A stretch of 64,000 nt of DNA from Bradyrhizobium sp. WSM1417. GTDB taxonomy: Bacteria; Pseudomonadota; Alphaproteobacteria; Rhizobiales; Xanthobacteraceae. Within the stretch, counting starts at the first letter, position 1. Each line of letters begins with the position of its first letter. Positions 24,840-34,097 of this stretch are shown here, piece after piece. The stretch spans positions 4,392,392-4,456,391 of the forward strand of contig NZ_KI911783.1 in assembly GCF_000515415.1 (NCBI RefSeq), read 5' to 3'. The notes beneath the pieces were generated by a model. That model did not search any database, had not been told where the DNA came from, and saw only the letters and a program-made list of their open reading frames with translations. The position numbers and the translations under genes were made by a program.

Positions 24840-25570
24840 GGCCGCAATGTGTCAGCCGCTGGCAGATGCCGCGCGCCGAGCACTTCGTCGAAATGCTTCC
24901 TCACCCAATCGTTGCAACGGCAGGCTCTGGCTTCGAGCGCCGGCGCGTCGAGGATCAGGATGGCGCCACGGCGCGTCGCGAGGATTCGCCTCGCCTTGAA
25001 CATCTGGATGACGCGGCTGGCATAGCTGCGGGATACCCCGAGCATCCCGGCAAGCTGCTCGTGAGTGAGGGGGATCTCCGGGCCGCCGACGTGCTCCTGC
25101 GCGGAGATGATCCACTTGGCGGCGCGCTGCTCGATCGAATGCGCGGCGTTGCAGGCCGCGGTCTGGAGCAGCTGCGCGAACTGGCAGTCGGCGTAGCGCG
25201 AGAAGACCTGCTGGAGCGTGGCCGACCTCTGCTGGGCCTGCTCGAGCGCGCGCGGCGGCAGCCGCATCAGGGAGCCGCCCAGCTTCACGACGATGCGCGA
25301 ATAGGCCAGCGAGGCGCTGCGGCCGGCGGCAATGCCCACCGCGCCCTCGCGCCCGACCAGCAGGCTTTCGACCTCGCGATCGTCCTCGACCGGCACGGCG
25401 AACGACACGAGTGTCGAGCGGCAGGGAAAATGGACCGCGGTGACCTCGTCGCCGGCGTGATGCAGGATGTGGCTCGCCTCGAGTTCGACCGGCTGGAGGT
25501 GCGGCGCGAGCAGTTCGAAATCCGGGCGGCTGAGCCGCTGGAGAAGATCGTTCTGGGGCCGACCGGTCAC
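24818..25570 (-). CDS. Crp/Fnr-family transcriptional regulator (third of three)
   Basis: The product is 250 residues with a GTG start at 25570. The sensor domain is of the divergent type that begins PHLQPVELEASHILHHAGDEV and lacks the phosphate-binding arginine pattern of cAMP receptors. The helix-turn-helix at about 185-207 reads LTHEQLAGMLGVSRSYASRV. It ends with a cysteine-containing basic tail. Its type is common in Bradyrhizobium and of unknown ligand. A 27-base inverted repeat lies 10 bases upstream of the start and could be its own operator. Confidence 0.88.
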   Translation of the reverse strand: MTGRPQNDLLQRLSRPDFELLAPHLQPVELEASHILHHAGDEVTAVHFPCRSTLVSFAVPVEDDREVESLLVGREGAVGIAAGRSASLAYSRIVVKLGGSLMRLPPRALEQAQQRSATLQQVFSRYADCQFAQLLQTAACNAAHSIEQRAAKWIISAQEHVGGPEIPLTHEQLAGMLGVSRSYASRVIQMFKARRILATRRGAILILDAPALEARACRCNDWVRKHFDEVLGARHLPAADTLRPHARGGD

Positions 25571-25579
25571 ATGTGTTGC

Positions 25580-25606
25580 TCTGGCCGGGAATCGGCACCG
25601 GCCAGA
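25580..25606. promoter_or_regulatory. Inverted repeat upstream of the third Crp-type gene
   Basis: TCTGGCCGG (25580-25588) and CCGGCCAGA (25598-25606) are perfect complements around a 9-base centre. It sits nine bases before the GTG start at 25570. It may be an operator or a leader hairpin. Confidence 0.4.
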
Positions 25607-25938
25607 ACCCTACGTTTCCGTGACGGAGCCGACGGTTCCAAAGTGCACACAAGGCATTTTTCAAGCGTTGAAAAAAGTGGCCTCCGGTCTGCGCAATTCC
25701 GGAAATTGCTGGCGAGGCGCATGGAAGCCGAGGCAAATGGGCTGCCGAACCCGGCCGCCTTCAACTTCACGCGCTCTGTGCAGGAGTGCACACAGCAGGG
25801 GCGCGGATCGGCGTAGCGTGCTTGTCGCGGAGCGCCGCAGCCCGTGCGCTCTACCCGACGGACCGCCGGCCTATATCTCAAACGCCGCCGGGCCGGCGGG
25901 CCCGAGGGCGGCCAGGGATGTTCATCACCCGAAGGTCG
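25607..25938. other. 332-base gap without a supported gene
   Basis: I see no convincing coding frame on either strand. The octamer GTGCACAC occurs twice, and a 13-base string CAGGAGTGCACAC (25781-25793) is shared with the non-coding block at 21712-21724. Nothing else stands out. Confidence 0.4.
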
Positions 25939-26175
25939 TCACCCGAAGCGTGCTTCGCAATCATGCGCGGGCCGGCTTTTTTCCGCGTGGGCGCGATAGG
26001 CATCGATCGCCCTGTTGGCGAGCATCAATTGCCGGCGTTCACCGGTCCTGAGCTGGGCTTCAATGGCGTCGAGCAGGACGTTGGCCGTCTCCTCCGGAGA
26101 GCCGAGCTCTCCGCTCTGCTCCAGGAAGCTCCAGGCGATGAAGAATGCGTTCTCGACGGTGCAGCGAATGGACAT
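25939..26175 (-). CDS. Small hypothetical protein (78 aa)
   Basis: From ATG at 26175 the product is 78 residues, probably helical: VENAFFIAWSFLEQSGELGS, then ETANVLLDAIEAQLRTGERR and QLMLANRAIDAYRAH. Regular spacing of hydrophobic residues suggests a real fold. It has no signal peptide or membrane segment. A start at 26184 would add three residues. It follows the broken pilin gene on the same strand after 55 bases. I do not recognise a function. Confidence 0.6.
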   Translation of the reverse strand: MSIRCTVENAFFIAWSFLEQSGELGSPEETANVLLDAIEAQLRTGERRQLMLANRAIDAYRAHAEKSRPAHDCEARFG

Positions 26176-26230
26176 GGCTGCCAACGCGGCGCGGCCGTTG
26201 CCGTTCCGCGGGACAGACGAATGCAGTGAA

Positions 26231-26409
26231 TTACCGCGCGTGCCCGCGTTGCTTCAGCGAGCTGCTGATCGAGGTGAACTTTTTGTTCAGCGTCGCGGCG
26301 AGGTTGTTGACGACCGCGATGATCGCCAGCGCGATACCGGCGGCGATCAGGCCGTACTCGATCGCGGTGGCGCCGGACTCGTCGCGAGGAAGCGGCGGAT
26401 GGTCTGCAT
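26231..26409 (-). pseudogene. Flp/Fap-type IVb pilin gene with a one-base frameshift
   Basis: Flp pilins are short prepilins assembled by Tad systems. ATG at 26409 begins MQTIRRFL, the usual start of this family, but the frame then runs out of register. The correct continuation RDESGATAIEYGLIAAGIAL, carrying the prepilin GxxxxEY site, lies in another frame. The break falls between about 26383 and 26391. One missing base, for example a C in the CTC-CGC region, would restore a normal 59-residue pilin ending SSLKQRGHAR. The span is 179 bases, one short of 60 codons. This may be a true inactivation or a sequencing error. No other Tad gene is near. Confidence 0.75.
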
Positions 26410-26566
26410 GGTCTTGCCAGAATTCCAATAAGAGAGCTGGCGAGGACCATAATCCGCACAGACCGGGTTCCCGAATTTGGAACACCGGCTTGCGTCATTT
26501 TTCGAGTTCATCGCGATGATGAAGCCGGCGGCGAGATGAGCCCGCCGCCTCGCGCTTCTCGCGCAG

Positions 26567-27625
26567 CTAGTTCTTGAGCACGATGCGGCCAACGACCTTG
26601 CCGGCGCGAAGCTCGTCGATCCAGGTCTGGACGTCGCCCATCGGCTCCTCGCGCATCGGCGTCGGCTTGATCTTGCCGGCGCGGGCGAGTGCCATCAGCT
26701 CGTGGGCCTCGGTGAGCGTGCCGACCATGAAGCCCTCGATGGTCATGCGCTTGTAGACCCATTGCACCATCGGCAACGTGAACTGGCCGCCCATCAGGCC
26801 GGAGACCACGATCTTGCCGCCGCGCGCGGCGACCGCGACCGCGAAAGCCATGGACTTCTCGTTGCCGGCGAAATCGACGATCTCGTCGAAGCCGCCATCG
26901 GTTTCCTTGAGGATGCGCTTGACCACGTCGGGCTCGGTCGGATCGTAGGCCGCCGTGGCGCCGTTCTTCAGCGCGGTCTCGCGCGCGGCACCGCTGAGAT
27001 CGGCGACGGTGATCGGTTGCTTGAACATGGCCGTCGCGAAGGAAAGGCCCATCATGCCGACGCCGCCGAGGCCGATCAGCAGGAGGTTGCGCTGGCGCGG
27101 ACGGTCGACCAGGCGCTTGAGCGCGCCATAGGCGGTGACGCCGGAGCACATCAGGGTCGCGGCCTGGTTGACGGGCAGGGGATCGTAGTCGAGCAGATAT
27201 TTCGCGTCGGGCACCAGCACGTGGCTGGCGAAGCCGCCGTCGATGGAGACGCCGAGAAAGCGCTGCTTGGCGCAGAGGTTCTCGTCGCCGTTGGCGCAGT
27301 CGCGGCACTGGCCGCAACCGATCCACGGAAACACCGCCTTCTTGCTGCCGACGAGACCGGCGAACACGTCGGGGCCGACTTCGTCGACTACGCCCGCGAT
27401 CTCGTGGCCAAGCGTGAAGGGCAGCGTCATGCCGCGCGTGGTGTCGAGCTTCTTGCCGCCGCCGAGATCGGCGTAGCCGTCCTGGATGTGCAGATCGGAG
27501 TGGCAGAGGCCGCAGCGCTCGATGCGCACCAGCACCTCACTTCCCTGCGGCTTCGGCGTCTCGACGATGGTCTCGCACAGCGGCGCATCGAACTTGACGA
27601 GGGACTGCCGACGCATCAACGCCAT
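26567..27625 (-). CDS. Zinc-dependent alcohol dehydrogenase
   Basis: The product belongs to the medium-chain dehydrogenases that oxidise alcohols with NAD(P). From ATG at 27625, preceded by CGGAGGAAG, it is 352 residues. The catalytic zinc site appears as CGLCHSDLH and GHEIAGVV. The structural zinc site has CGQCRDCANGDENLC with its four cysteines. The cofactor fold contains GLGGVGMMGL at about 180. The substrate cannot be read. An upstream start at 27694 would add residues unlike the family. The gene follows rsmA after 16 bases on the same strand. Confidence 0.92.
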   Translation of the reverse strand: MALMRRQSLVKFDAPLCETIVETPKPQGSEVLVRIERCGLCHSDLHIQDGYADLGGGKKLDTTRGMTLPFTLGHEIAGVVDEVGPDVFAGLVGSKKAVFPWIGCGQCRDCANGDENLCAKQRFLGVSIDGGFASHVLVPDAKYLLDYDPLPVNQAATLMCSGVTAYGALKRLVDRPRQRNLLLIGLGGVGMMGLSFATAMFKQPITVADLSGAARETALKNGATAAYDPTEPDVVKRILKETDGGFDEIVDFAGNEKSMAFAVAVAARGGKIVVSGLMGGQFTLPMVQWVYKRMTIEGFMVGTLTEAHELMALARAGKIKPTPMREEPMGDVQTWIDELRAGKVVGRIVLKN

Positions 27626-27641
27626 ATTTCTTCCTCCGAAA

Positions 27642-28502
27642 TTATCTCTCTGTTTCGCTGCGTATATTGGCCAATTCACGGGCCATGGCAACAAAGCCGG
27701 AAATCGGAACGGTCTCCGCGCGCCGCGTCGCGTCGATGCCGGCAGCTGCGGCGAGCCGCGCGGGATCGGCGCCCAGCGCCTTCAGGCTTTGCCGCAGCAT
27801 CTTGCGGCGCTGGCCGAAGGCGGCGGCGGCGACCTGTTCGAGCAGCTTGCGATCGCAGGCGAGAGGCGTTTCGCGCGGGATCAGTCGCACGACGGAAGAC
27901 GTGACCTTCGGCGGCGGCACGAAGGCGGACGGCGCAATGTCGAACAGGATCTTGGTCTCGCAGCGCCAGTTGGCGAGCACGCCGAGCCGGCCGAAGGCCT
28001 CCTCGTCCTCGCGCGCCACGATGCGCTCGCCGACCTCGCGCTGGAACATCAGAACCATCATGTCATACCAGGGCGGCCAGGGTTCGGTGGTGAGCCAGCC
28101 GACGAGGAGGTGGGTCGCGATGTTGTAGGGCAGGTTGGCGACGATTTTTGCTCGTTCGCCCGACAGCAGCGGGCGTGGATCGAAGGTCATGGCGTCGCCA
28201 TGCACGATCTCGAGACGGCCGGGATAGCGCGCGGAAATATCCTGCAAGGCAGGGATCGCGCGCTCGTCATGCTCGATGGCGATGACGCGTCTGGCGCCGA
28301 GCGCGAGCAAGGCACGCGTCAACCCGCCCGGGCCGGGGCCGATCTCGATGATGGTGGAGTCCTCGAGCGGAGCCGCCGCACGCACGATGCGCGCGGTGAG
28401 ATTGAGGTCGAGGAGGAAGTTCTGGCCGAGCGATTTGCGCGCTGACAAAGCGTGCTGGCGAATGACCTCGCGAAGCGGCGGGAGGTCGTCGATCGCGCTC
28501 AT
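27642..28502 (-). CDS. rsmA: 16S rRNA (adenine-1518/1519 dimethyl) methyltransferase
   Basis: RsmA (KsgA) dimethylates two adjacent adenines near the 3' end of 16S rRNA during 30S assembly. The 286-residue product has the SAM-binding motif [19 protein letters not shown] at about 52-70 and the catalytic [11 protein letters not shown] motif. It begins [15 protein letters not shown] in the usual place. Its ATG overlaps the pdxA stop by four bases, so translation is probably coupled. The order lptD-surA-pdxA-rsmA is the same as in E. coli. Confidence 0.96.
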   Translation of the reverse strand: MSAIDDLPPLREVIRQHALSARKSLGQNFLLDLNLTARIVRAAAPLEDSTIIEIGPGPGGLTRALLALGARRVIAIEHDERAIPALQDISARYPGRLEIVHGDAMTFDPRPLLSGERAKIVANLPYNIATHLLVGWLTTEPWPPWYDMMVLMFQREVGERIVAREDEEAFGRLGVLANWRCETKILFDIAPSAFVPPPKVTSSVVRLIPRETPLACDRKLLEQVAAAAFGQRRKMLRQSLKALGADPARLAAAAGIDATRRAETVPISGFVAMARELANIRSETER

Positions 28503-29515
28503 CGGGTCTTCGCAGCCGCCATCAGGCTCGCAAGCCTCAACGCGGCGATCAGGCTTGCCGGATTTGCCTTGCCGGTGCCGGCGATGTCGAAGGCGGTGCC
28601 GTGGTCGGGCGAGGTGCGGATGAAGGGCAGGCCGAGCGTGACGTTGACCGCGTCGTCGAAGGCCACCGTCTTGATCGGGATCAGCGCCTGGTCGTGGTAC
28701 ATGCAGATGGCGCAGTCATAGCTGTTTCGCGCGGCTTCGTGGAACATGGTGTCGGCGGGGAGCGGTCCCTTCGCTTCGATGCCGTCGCTGCGCAACGTCT
28801 TGATCGCCGGCGCGATCACGGTCTGCTCCTCGTGGCCGAGCGAGCCGTCCTCGCCCGCGTGCGGATTGAGGCCGGAGATCGCGATGCGCGGATTCGCGAT
28901 GCCGAAGCGGGATTTGAGTTCGGTCGCGACGATGCGCACGGTCGAGACGATCAGCTCGCTGGTGAGCTGGGCCAGTGCATCGCGCAAGGAGACGTGGATG
29001 GTCACGGGCACCACGGCGAGCCGCGGCGACCACAGCATCATCACCGGCTGCGGCACCCGGCCGTCTTCCGCGGCGAGCTCGGCGAGGAATTCGGTATGCC
29101 CGGGATGGCGGAAGCCGGCGCGATAGAGCACGCTCTTGGCGATCGGATTGGTGACGACGGCGCCGGCGCGGCCCTCGCGGACATCAGTGACCGCCTGGCG
29201 GATCGAGGCGAGCGCGGCCGGCGCGCTCGATGCGTCGGGCTTGCCAGGCGCGGCGCTCGCGGGCTCGCCGGTCGCGACCACGGGCAAGGTCTCGGGGAAG
29301 GCGGCCTCGGCCTCGCCGGCGCTCACCGAAGCGATCCTGACATCGGCGCCGAGGGCTTTGGCGCGGCGGGCGATCAGCGCCTCGTCGCCGAGCAGATAGA
29401 AGGCGGGCAGGTCCAGTTCGCGGCGCTTGAGCCAGGCTGCGATGGTGATGTCGGGGCCGATGCCGGCAGGCTCTCCCAGCGTCAGGGCGAGGGGCTTGGC
29501 AGGCTGCTGGGCCAT
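28499..29515 (-). CDS. pdxA: 4-hydroxythreonine-4-phosphate dehydrogenase
   Basis: PdxA makes the amino-ketone precursor of pyridoxal phosphate. The 338-residue product has the family start [15 protein letters not shown] and the substrate segment [12 protein letters not shown], with metal-binding histidines. Also present are [18 protein letters not shown] and [11 protein letters not shown] near the C-terminus. ATG at 29515 shares one base with the stop codon of the SurA-like gene. It is part of the surA-pdxA-rsmA operon. Confidence 0.96.
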   Translation of the reverse strand: MAQQPAKPLALTLGEPAGIGPDITIAAWLKRRELDLPAFYLLGDEALIARRAKALGADVRIASVSAGEAEAAFPETLPVVATGEPASAAPGKPDASSAPAALASIRQAVTDVREGRAGAVVTNPIAKSVLYRAGFRHPGHTEFLAELAAEDGRVPQPVMMLWSPRLAVVPVTIHVSLRDALAQLTSELIVSTVRIVATELKSRFGIANPRIAISGLNPHAGEDGSLGHEEQTVIAPAIKTLRSDGIEAKGPLPADTMFHEAARNSYDCAICMYHDQALIPIKTVAFDDAVNVTLGLPFIRTSPDHGTAFDIAGTGKANPASLIAALRLASLMAAAKTR

Positions 29516-30441
29516 CAGCGGTTGCGATACTCGATCATCGCCGCCTTGCGGAGCTCCTCAAGATAGGCCTTCTGGGTCTTCTCGTACTTCTCCTGATACA
29601 TCTTCTCGCGGACCTCGCGCTTCTTCGGCGTGTCGATCATGGTCGGCTTGCGCGAGCACAGCACCACCATTTCGATGCCCGCCTTGGTCGTCTCGGGCGC
29701 GGTCAGGTGGCCGATCGGCGTGTCGTCGAGAACCTTGCGCAGCGCCTCGGGCAATTCCGCCGTGGTCTTGGTGACGGTGTCGCGGATGGTGGCGTTCGGT
29801 GTGGAGCGGAACAACGAATTGGCTTCTTCGCAGCTTCCGACGCGCGAGCGATATTGCTCGGCTTCCTTATGCCGCGTCTCCAGGAACGCCGGCGACGATC
29901 CGCGCGGCACGATCAGCACGATCGGCTGCATCTTGTATTCGGTGCCCTCGATCTGCAGCTTGTCGCCGGTCTGGGCCTGCACGGCCTGCGCGACGTCCTT
30001 CTCGCCGACCAACAGCTTCTCCTTGAAGCGGCCGCGTACGAGGCTGGTCCAGACCATTTCGGCCTTCATGCGGCTCTTCAGGGTTTCGGGGCGGACGCCC
30101 TTGACCTCGAGCGATTTGGTGAGCTGGTCCGGCGAGATGCGCATGCGCTGCGCCATGCCATCGTAGGACTGGTTGATGTCGGAGACACCGGGATCGACCC
30201 CGTATTTCTTGCCTTCCTTCATCTTCACCCGGTCGTCGATCAGCTCGTTGATGACCTCCTGACGGGCCGGTGTCTTCTGCGTCGTCAGCTGGTCGAGCTT
30301 GGAGCGCTGCTCGATGTCGAAATCGGTGATCGGATCGCCGTTCACCATCACGACGATGTTCTGCGCGCGCGACGGCGTGCCGGCCAGGAGCAGGGCGGTG
30401 AGGACGAGGAAGAGGCGGAAGACAGGCAATGGGTTCGTCAT
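29515..30441 (-). CDS. surA: SurA-like periplasmic chaperone / peptidyl-prolyl isomerase
   Basis: SurA escorts outer-membrane proteins, including LptD, through the periplasm. From ATG at 30441 the product is 308 residues. It has a signal peptide (FRLFLVLTALLLAGTPSRAQ), the SurA N-terminal chaperone domain (VVMVNGDPITDFDIEQRSK, then PARQEVINELIDDRVKMKEG), and one degenerate parvulin-like segment around IGHLTAPETTKAGIEMVVL. Only one isomerase region is seen, against two in E. coli, which is usual in this group. Its place between lptD and pdxA supports the call. Confidence 0.87.
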   Translation of the reverse strand: MTNPLPVFRLFLVLTALLLAGTPSRAQNIVVMVNGDPITDFDIEQRSKLDQLTTQKTPARQEVINELIDDRVKMKEGKKYGVDPGVSDINQSYDGMAQRMRISPDQLTKSLEVKGVRPETLKSRMKAEMVWTSLVRGRFKEKLLVGEKDVAQAVQAQTGDKLQIEGTEYKMQPIVLIVPRGSSPAFLETRHKEAEQYRSRVGSCEEANSLFRSTPNATIRDTVTKTTAELPEALRKVLDDTPIGHLTAPETTKAGIEMVVLCSRKPTMIDTPKKREVREKMYQEKYEKTQKAYLEELRKAAMIEYRNR

Positions 30442-30510
30442 ATTTGTCGCTCGCATGTCAGCCGCGGTGAACCTGCGATCGGGAACACGCGGCCGGCACC
30501 TTCAAACCAA

Positions 30511-33000
30511 TCACTGGAGACCGCCGCCGGAACTGCTGGTCGTCGCTGTGTTCGCCAGCGTGCGCAGGCCGATCTGGAACATGATCGCGTGGTTCAGCAC
30601 GGGCGGCGTCGCGCCTGCGGAATAGCTATACGCAGTTACATAGTTCAAGCCGAGCACAAAACAATCGTCGACGTAGCCGGCACCGAGCACATACTGGTTG
30701 ATCTTGTTGGCCTCAAGATCCCAGCGCGCCGAACCCGTGACCACCCAATTGGCCGCGACCTTGATCGAGCCCGACGTCAGGATGCCCTCGCGGCGGGTCA
30801 GATAGCCGAGTTCCGGCTGGGCCGCGTAATTGCCGTACAGCATGCTGACGGACCAGCGGTTGAAGTTGGCGCGGCCTTCCGCCTCGAAGCGCTGGACGTT
30901 CCAGGTCTGCTCGTCCATGCGCGAGCGAACGCTGAACGTATAGGTGCTGTTGGGCGAATAGGCGGCGCTTGCAACATAGTCGGAGCGCGGCCTTTGCAGG
31001 CCGGAATCCACGCCCGTATTGATGGAGTCCTGGACCGCGAAGGAGTTCATGCCGAACAGCTGGTAGGACTGGCCGAACAGCGTCTTGATGGCGCCGCCCT
31101 TGTCGAACTGCGTGGTGGACTGCACGCCGACATTGGCTCGGCCGCCGCCCTCGACACGGTCGTAGCCGGAGAACTTGTCGACGCTGAACAGGTTCGAGGC
31201 GTCGAACACCATGCTCTGCGCGTCCTCGTTGGGGAGCTTGCCGGCATAGCTCTCGTTCGGCCGAATGATGATCTGCGCGATCGGCTCGATGGTGGTCGAG
31301 CCCCAAGGCTGAACGTTGATGAAGGGGTAGCGGTATTCGAGGCCCACGGTCGGCATCAGGCGGAACGCCTGGGTGTCGCCGACAGGAAGATAGTTCGACA
31401 CGCCCGGCTGGTTGGAGACCGAGGAGTTGATCGCATCGGCGCGGAGAATGGCGAACGGCGTCCAGATTTCACCGAACGGATCGGTGAAGGATTTGCGCCA
31501 TTGCGCTTCGGCCGTCAGGCGGGTGTAGGTGCCCGGGAAGCCGCGCATAAGGCACTGCGACGGCGTGCGCGCGAGCGGATCGGCCGATGCCGTCGTGCAC
31601 AGGCTGTTGGTGTTGGCGAGCGTCGTGATCGGATCGAATACCGCGGTGTCACGCGACAGGTTCACGAAATTGGTCTTGTAGCTGAACTCGCCGCCGAAGA
31701 CCGGATAGTTCAGCACGTTCGAATAGTCGATCACGGGATAGACGACCGGCACCTGGCTCTGGTTGCCCGAGTAGCTCAGCCAGTACATCGTGCGCGCGTC
31801 GAAGAAGCTGCGATTGCCGACGCCGGTCAGGTAAAGCTGCGAGAGCGCATCCGTCGGCAGATACAGGAACGAGCCCAGCGGATCGCGATATTGCGACAAC
31901 CGATAGTCCGAGAAGAAATAATAGTCGGACATCAGGACGCCGTCCCAACCCCAGACCCATTTGTCGTTCAGCGCGAACTGACCCTTGGTGTCGACGGCGC
32001 CGCGGAACTGCTTGTCCCCGGGCTGGCCGGCGAGCGCGCTCCGATCGAGCTGGTCGATGCCGTAGACGCGGATCTGATAGGCGCCGTCCATCAGGCGCTG
32101 GCGGAATTCGGCCTGGAACAGCACGCCCTGCTTGGACGTGATGCGCGGGCTGAAGGTCGCGTCCATGTCGGGCGCGATCGCCCAGTAGAACGGAACCTCG
32201 ACGCCGTAGCCGAACGGCGTATTCGACGTGAAGCCCGGCATCAGGAAGCCGGTCTTGCGCTTCACGGTCGGATCGGGCGTCGAGAAATAGGGCATATAGG
32301 CGATCGGCACGCCGAAGAATTCGAGCTGCGCCGTCTCGAAATACAGCATCTTCTCCTGCTGGTCGTGGATGATACGCGCACCCTTGACCTGCCATAGCGG
32401 CGGCTTCTTCGGATCGTCCTTGCATGGCGCGCAGGCCGTGTAGACGCCGTTCTCGAACACCGTGTAGTTGCCGCTGGAGCGATCGGAGCGGCTCGCCGCC
32501 ATGCGGGTCTGGTCGGCCGTGTCGACGCGCAGCGAATCGACGAAACCGTCACGGTAGTCGTCGGACAGGTCCAGGATCTCGGCATAGGTGATCTTGCCGT
32601 CGGCATCCGTCATGCGGATGTTGCCTTCGGCATGGAGCCGCTTGGTCTTCTGGTCGTAGATGACCTTGTCGGCCTCGACGCTGGTGCCGTTGTAGAACAG
32701 CTGGACGTTACCGACCGCGGAGACGCGCGAATTGTTGTAGTCGTAGTCGACCTCGGTCGCCTGAACCAGCATCTGGTTGTCGTTGACGGCCTTCGGCGGC
32801 TTCGCACGGGGCGGCAGCGGATTGTAGGCGAAGCCTTGGGCGGAGGCCGGCGCAACGGCGGCAACGTCCATCAGGCCACCGAGCGATGCCACGGCGGCGA
32901 CAGCAAGCAGCAACCTGCGAATGGACAAGCCACACCCGTTCGCGCGCACCAATGTGCGCCGCGTCAAACGAGACACGGGCCCTCGGTGGACGGCCGTCAC
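30511..33000 (-). CDS. lptD: LPS-assembly protein LptD
   Basis: LptD is the outer-membrane barrel that inserts lipopolysaccharide with LptE. The product is 829 residues from GTG at 33000. I chose this start because AGGAGG lies eight bases before it and it shares one base with the lptG stop codon. A signal peptide ends near APASAQ. An OstA/LptA-like jellyroll follows (about 60-200, with ADKVIYDQKTKRLHAEGNIR and ENGVYTACAPCKDDP), then the LptD beta-barrel domain to the end. Paired cysteines typical of LptD disulfides are sparse. It is co-transcribed with lptF and lptG. Confidence 0.95.
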   Translation of the reverse strand: MTAVHRGPVSRLTRRTLVRANGCGLSIRRLLLAVAAVASLGGLMDVAAVAPASAQGFAYNPLPPRAKPPKAVNDNQMLVQATEVDYDYNNSRVSAVGNVQLFYNGTSVEADKVIYDQKTKRLHAEGNIRMTDADGKITYAEILDLSDDYRDGFVDSLRVDTADQTRMAASRSDRSSGNYTVFENGVYTACAPCKDDPKKPPLWQVKGARIIHDQQEKMLYFETAQLEFFGVPIAYMPYFSTPDPTVKRKTGFLMPGFTSNTPFGYGVEVPFYWAIAPDMDATFSPRITSKQGVLFQAEFRQRLMDGAYQIRVYGIDQLDRSALAGQPGDKQFRGAVDTKGQFALNDKWVWGWDGVLMSDYYFFSDYRLSQYRDPLGSFLYLPTDALSQLYLTGVGNRSFFDARTMYWLSYSGNQSQVPVVYPVIDYSNVLNYPVFGGEFSYKTNFVNLSRDTAVFDPITTLANTNSLCTTASADPLARTPSQCLMRGFPGTYTRLTAEAQWRKSFTDPFGEIWTPFAILRADAINSSVSNQPGVSNYLPVGDTQAFRLMPTVGLEYRYPFINVQPWGSTTIEPIAQIIIRPNESYAGKLPNEDAQSMVFDASNLFSVDKFSGYDRVEGGGRANVGVQSTTQFDKGGAIKTLFGQSYQLFGMNSFAVQDSINTGVDSGLQRPRSDYVASAAYSPNSTYTFSVRSRMDEQTWNVQRFEAEGRANFNRWSVSMLYGNYAAQPELGYLTRREGILTSGSIKVAANWVVTGSARWDLEANKINQYVLGAGYVDDCFVLGLNYVTAYSYSAGATPPVLNHAIMFQIGLRTLANTATTSSSGGGLQ

Positions 33001-34097
33001 TATCCGTCCTCCTGATACAGCAAGGCCAAAAAGCCGGTGAGGCCGCCCACCACCACGGGCAACCACGCCGCAGCGATCGGATGCATCAACTCAGCCTTGC
33101 TCAAATCTTCAGTCACTTTCGACAGAACGTAGAGCAGAAAGCCTGCGCCCACGCCACTCAAAACCATCTTCTGCACGCCGCCCATCCGGAAGAAGCGCAA
33201 CGACACGGAAGCCGCGAGCATCACCATGGCGGCAAGCAAAAACGGCTGTGCCAGAAGCTTCTGATACTGGAGTCGGTATCCGGCTGTCGCGAAGCCCGAG
33301 CTTTCGGACGAGCGGATGTAGCTCGGTAGTTGCCAAAAGGACACAGTCTCGGGTGTGGAAAAGCTGTTGCGGACCTGCGCCTCGGTCAGCGTCGTTGGAA
33401 TCTCCAGGCTGGCCTGATCGACCGGCGGCGAATCCAGCGAGAAGCGGCGGACGCCCTTGAACAGCCAACGGCCGGCCTCGAGCGTCGCCTCGCGCGCCTC
33501 GACCCGCTCCTTGAAGTGCTGCTCTGTGTCAAACCGGAACAGCGTGAGCCCAGTGAGCCGGACGCCCTGCTGCTCGCTGCGCGCCGCGTTGATGATGGTC
33601 TGGCCGTCATTGGTGACCTGATTGAGCCAGAAGCCGGAGGCGTCCTGAATGCCGCCGCCGGGCGCCGAGCCGAACAGCTCGGCTTCCATGCGCTTGGAGA
33701 GCTCGCGCAGATTAGCCGACATCGGATTGTAGGCGACGGTGGCGATCACGCCGATCAGGAGCGCGCTGCCGAGCGCCGGCGAGATGAATTGCCACGCGGA
33801 GACGCCGGCGGCGCGCGCGACCACGAGCTCGAGCCGGCGGGAGAGGGCGAGATAGCAGGTCATGGCGCCGATCAGCATGCAGAACGGCGTCAGCTTCTCC
33901 AGCAGCTGCGGCACGCGGAACAGCGAGGTCTCGGCTATCATGACCGCGGAGGCGGATGCGAGCCCTGAGGTCTTACGCACCATCTCGATGTAATCGACCA
34001 GCACCAGGAGCAGGAAAATGCTGGCGAACACGCCGAGCGCCGCGACCACGAAACGGCCGGCGAAATAGCGCCCGAGTGTGTTGGTGAGCATGCTCAT
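33000..34097 (-). CDS. lptG: LPS export ABC transporter permease LptG
   Basis: LptG and LptF form the inner-membrane core of the LptB2FG extractor that passes LPS to LptC. The 365-residue product has six predicted membrane helices in the YjgP/YjgQ arrangement. Three lie in the first ~110 residues and three after about 275, with a large periplasmic domain between them. Family segments include LLEKLTPFCMLIGAMTCY and SRRLELVVARAAGVSAWQ. ATG at 34097 overlaps the lptF stop in ATGA; an alternative ATG is six bases on. Its stop overlaps the lptD start. Confidence 0.94.
   Translation of the reverse strand: MSMLTNTLGRYFAGRFVVAALGVFASIFLLLVLVDYIEMVRKTSGLASASAVMIAETSLFRVPQLLEKLTPFCMLIGAMTCYLALSRRLELVVARAAGVSAWQFISPALGSALLIGVIATVAYNPMSANLRELSKRMEAELFGSAPGGGIQDASGFWLNQVTNDGQTIINAARSEQQGVRLTGLTLFRFDTEQHFKERVEAREATLEAGRWLFKGVRRFSLDSPPVDQASLEIPTTLTEAQVRNSFSTPETVSFWQLPSYIRSSESSGFATAGYRLQYQKLLAQPFLLAAMVMLAASVSLRFFRMGGVQKMVLSGVGAGFLLYVLSKVTEDLSKAELMHPIAAAWLPVVVGGLTGFLALLYQEDG

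Noticed and set aside
29707..32397. 896-codon frame opposite surA and lptD
   Set aside because: Antisense shadow of lptD; Arg, Ala, Glu and Asp-rich composition without motifs.
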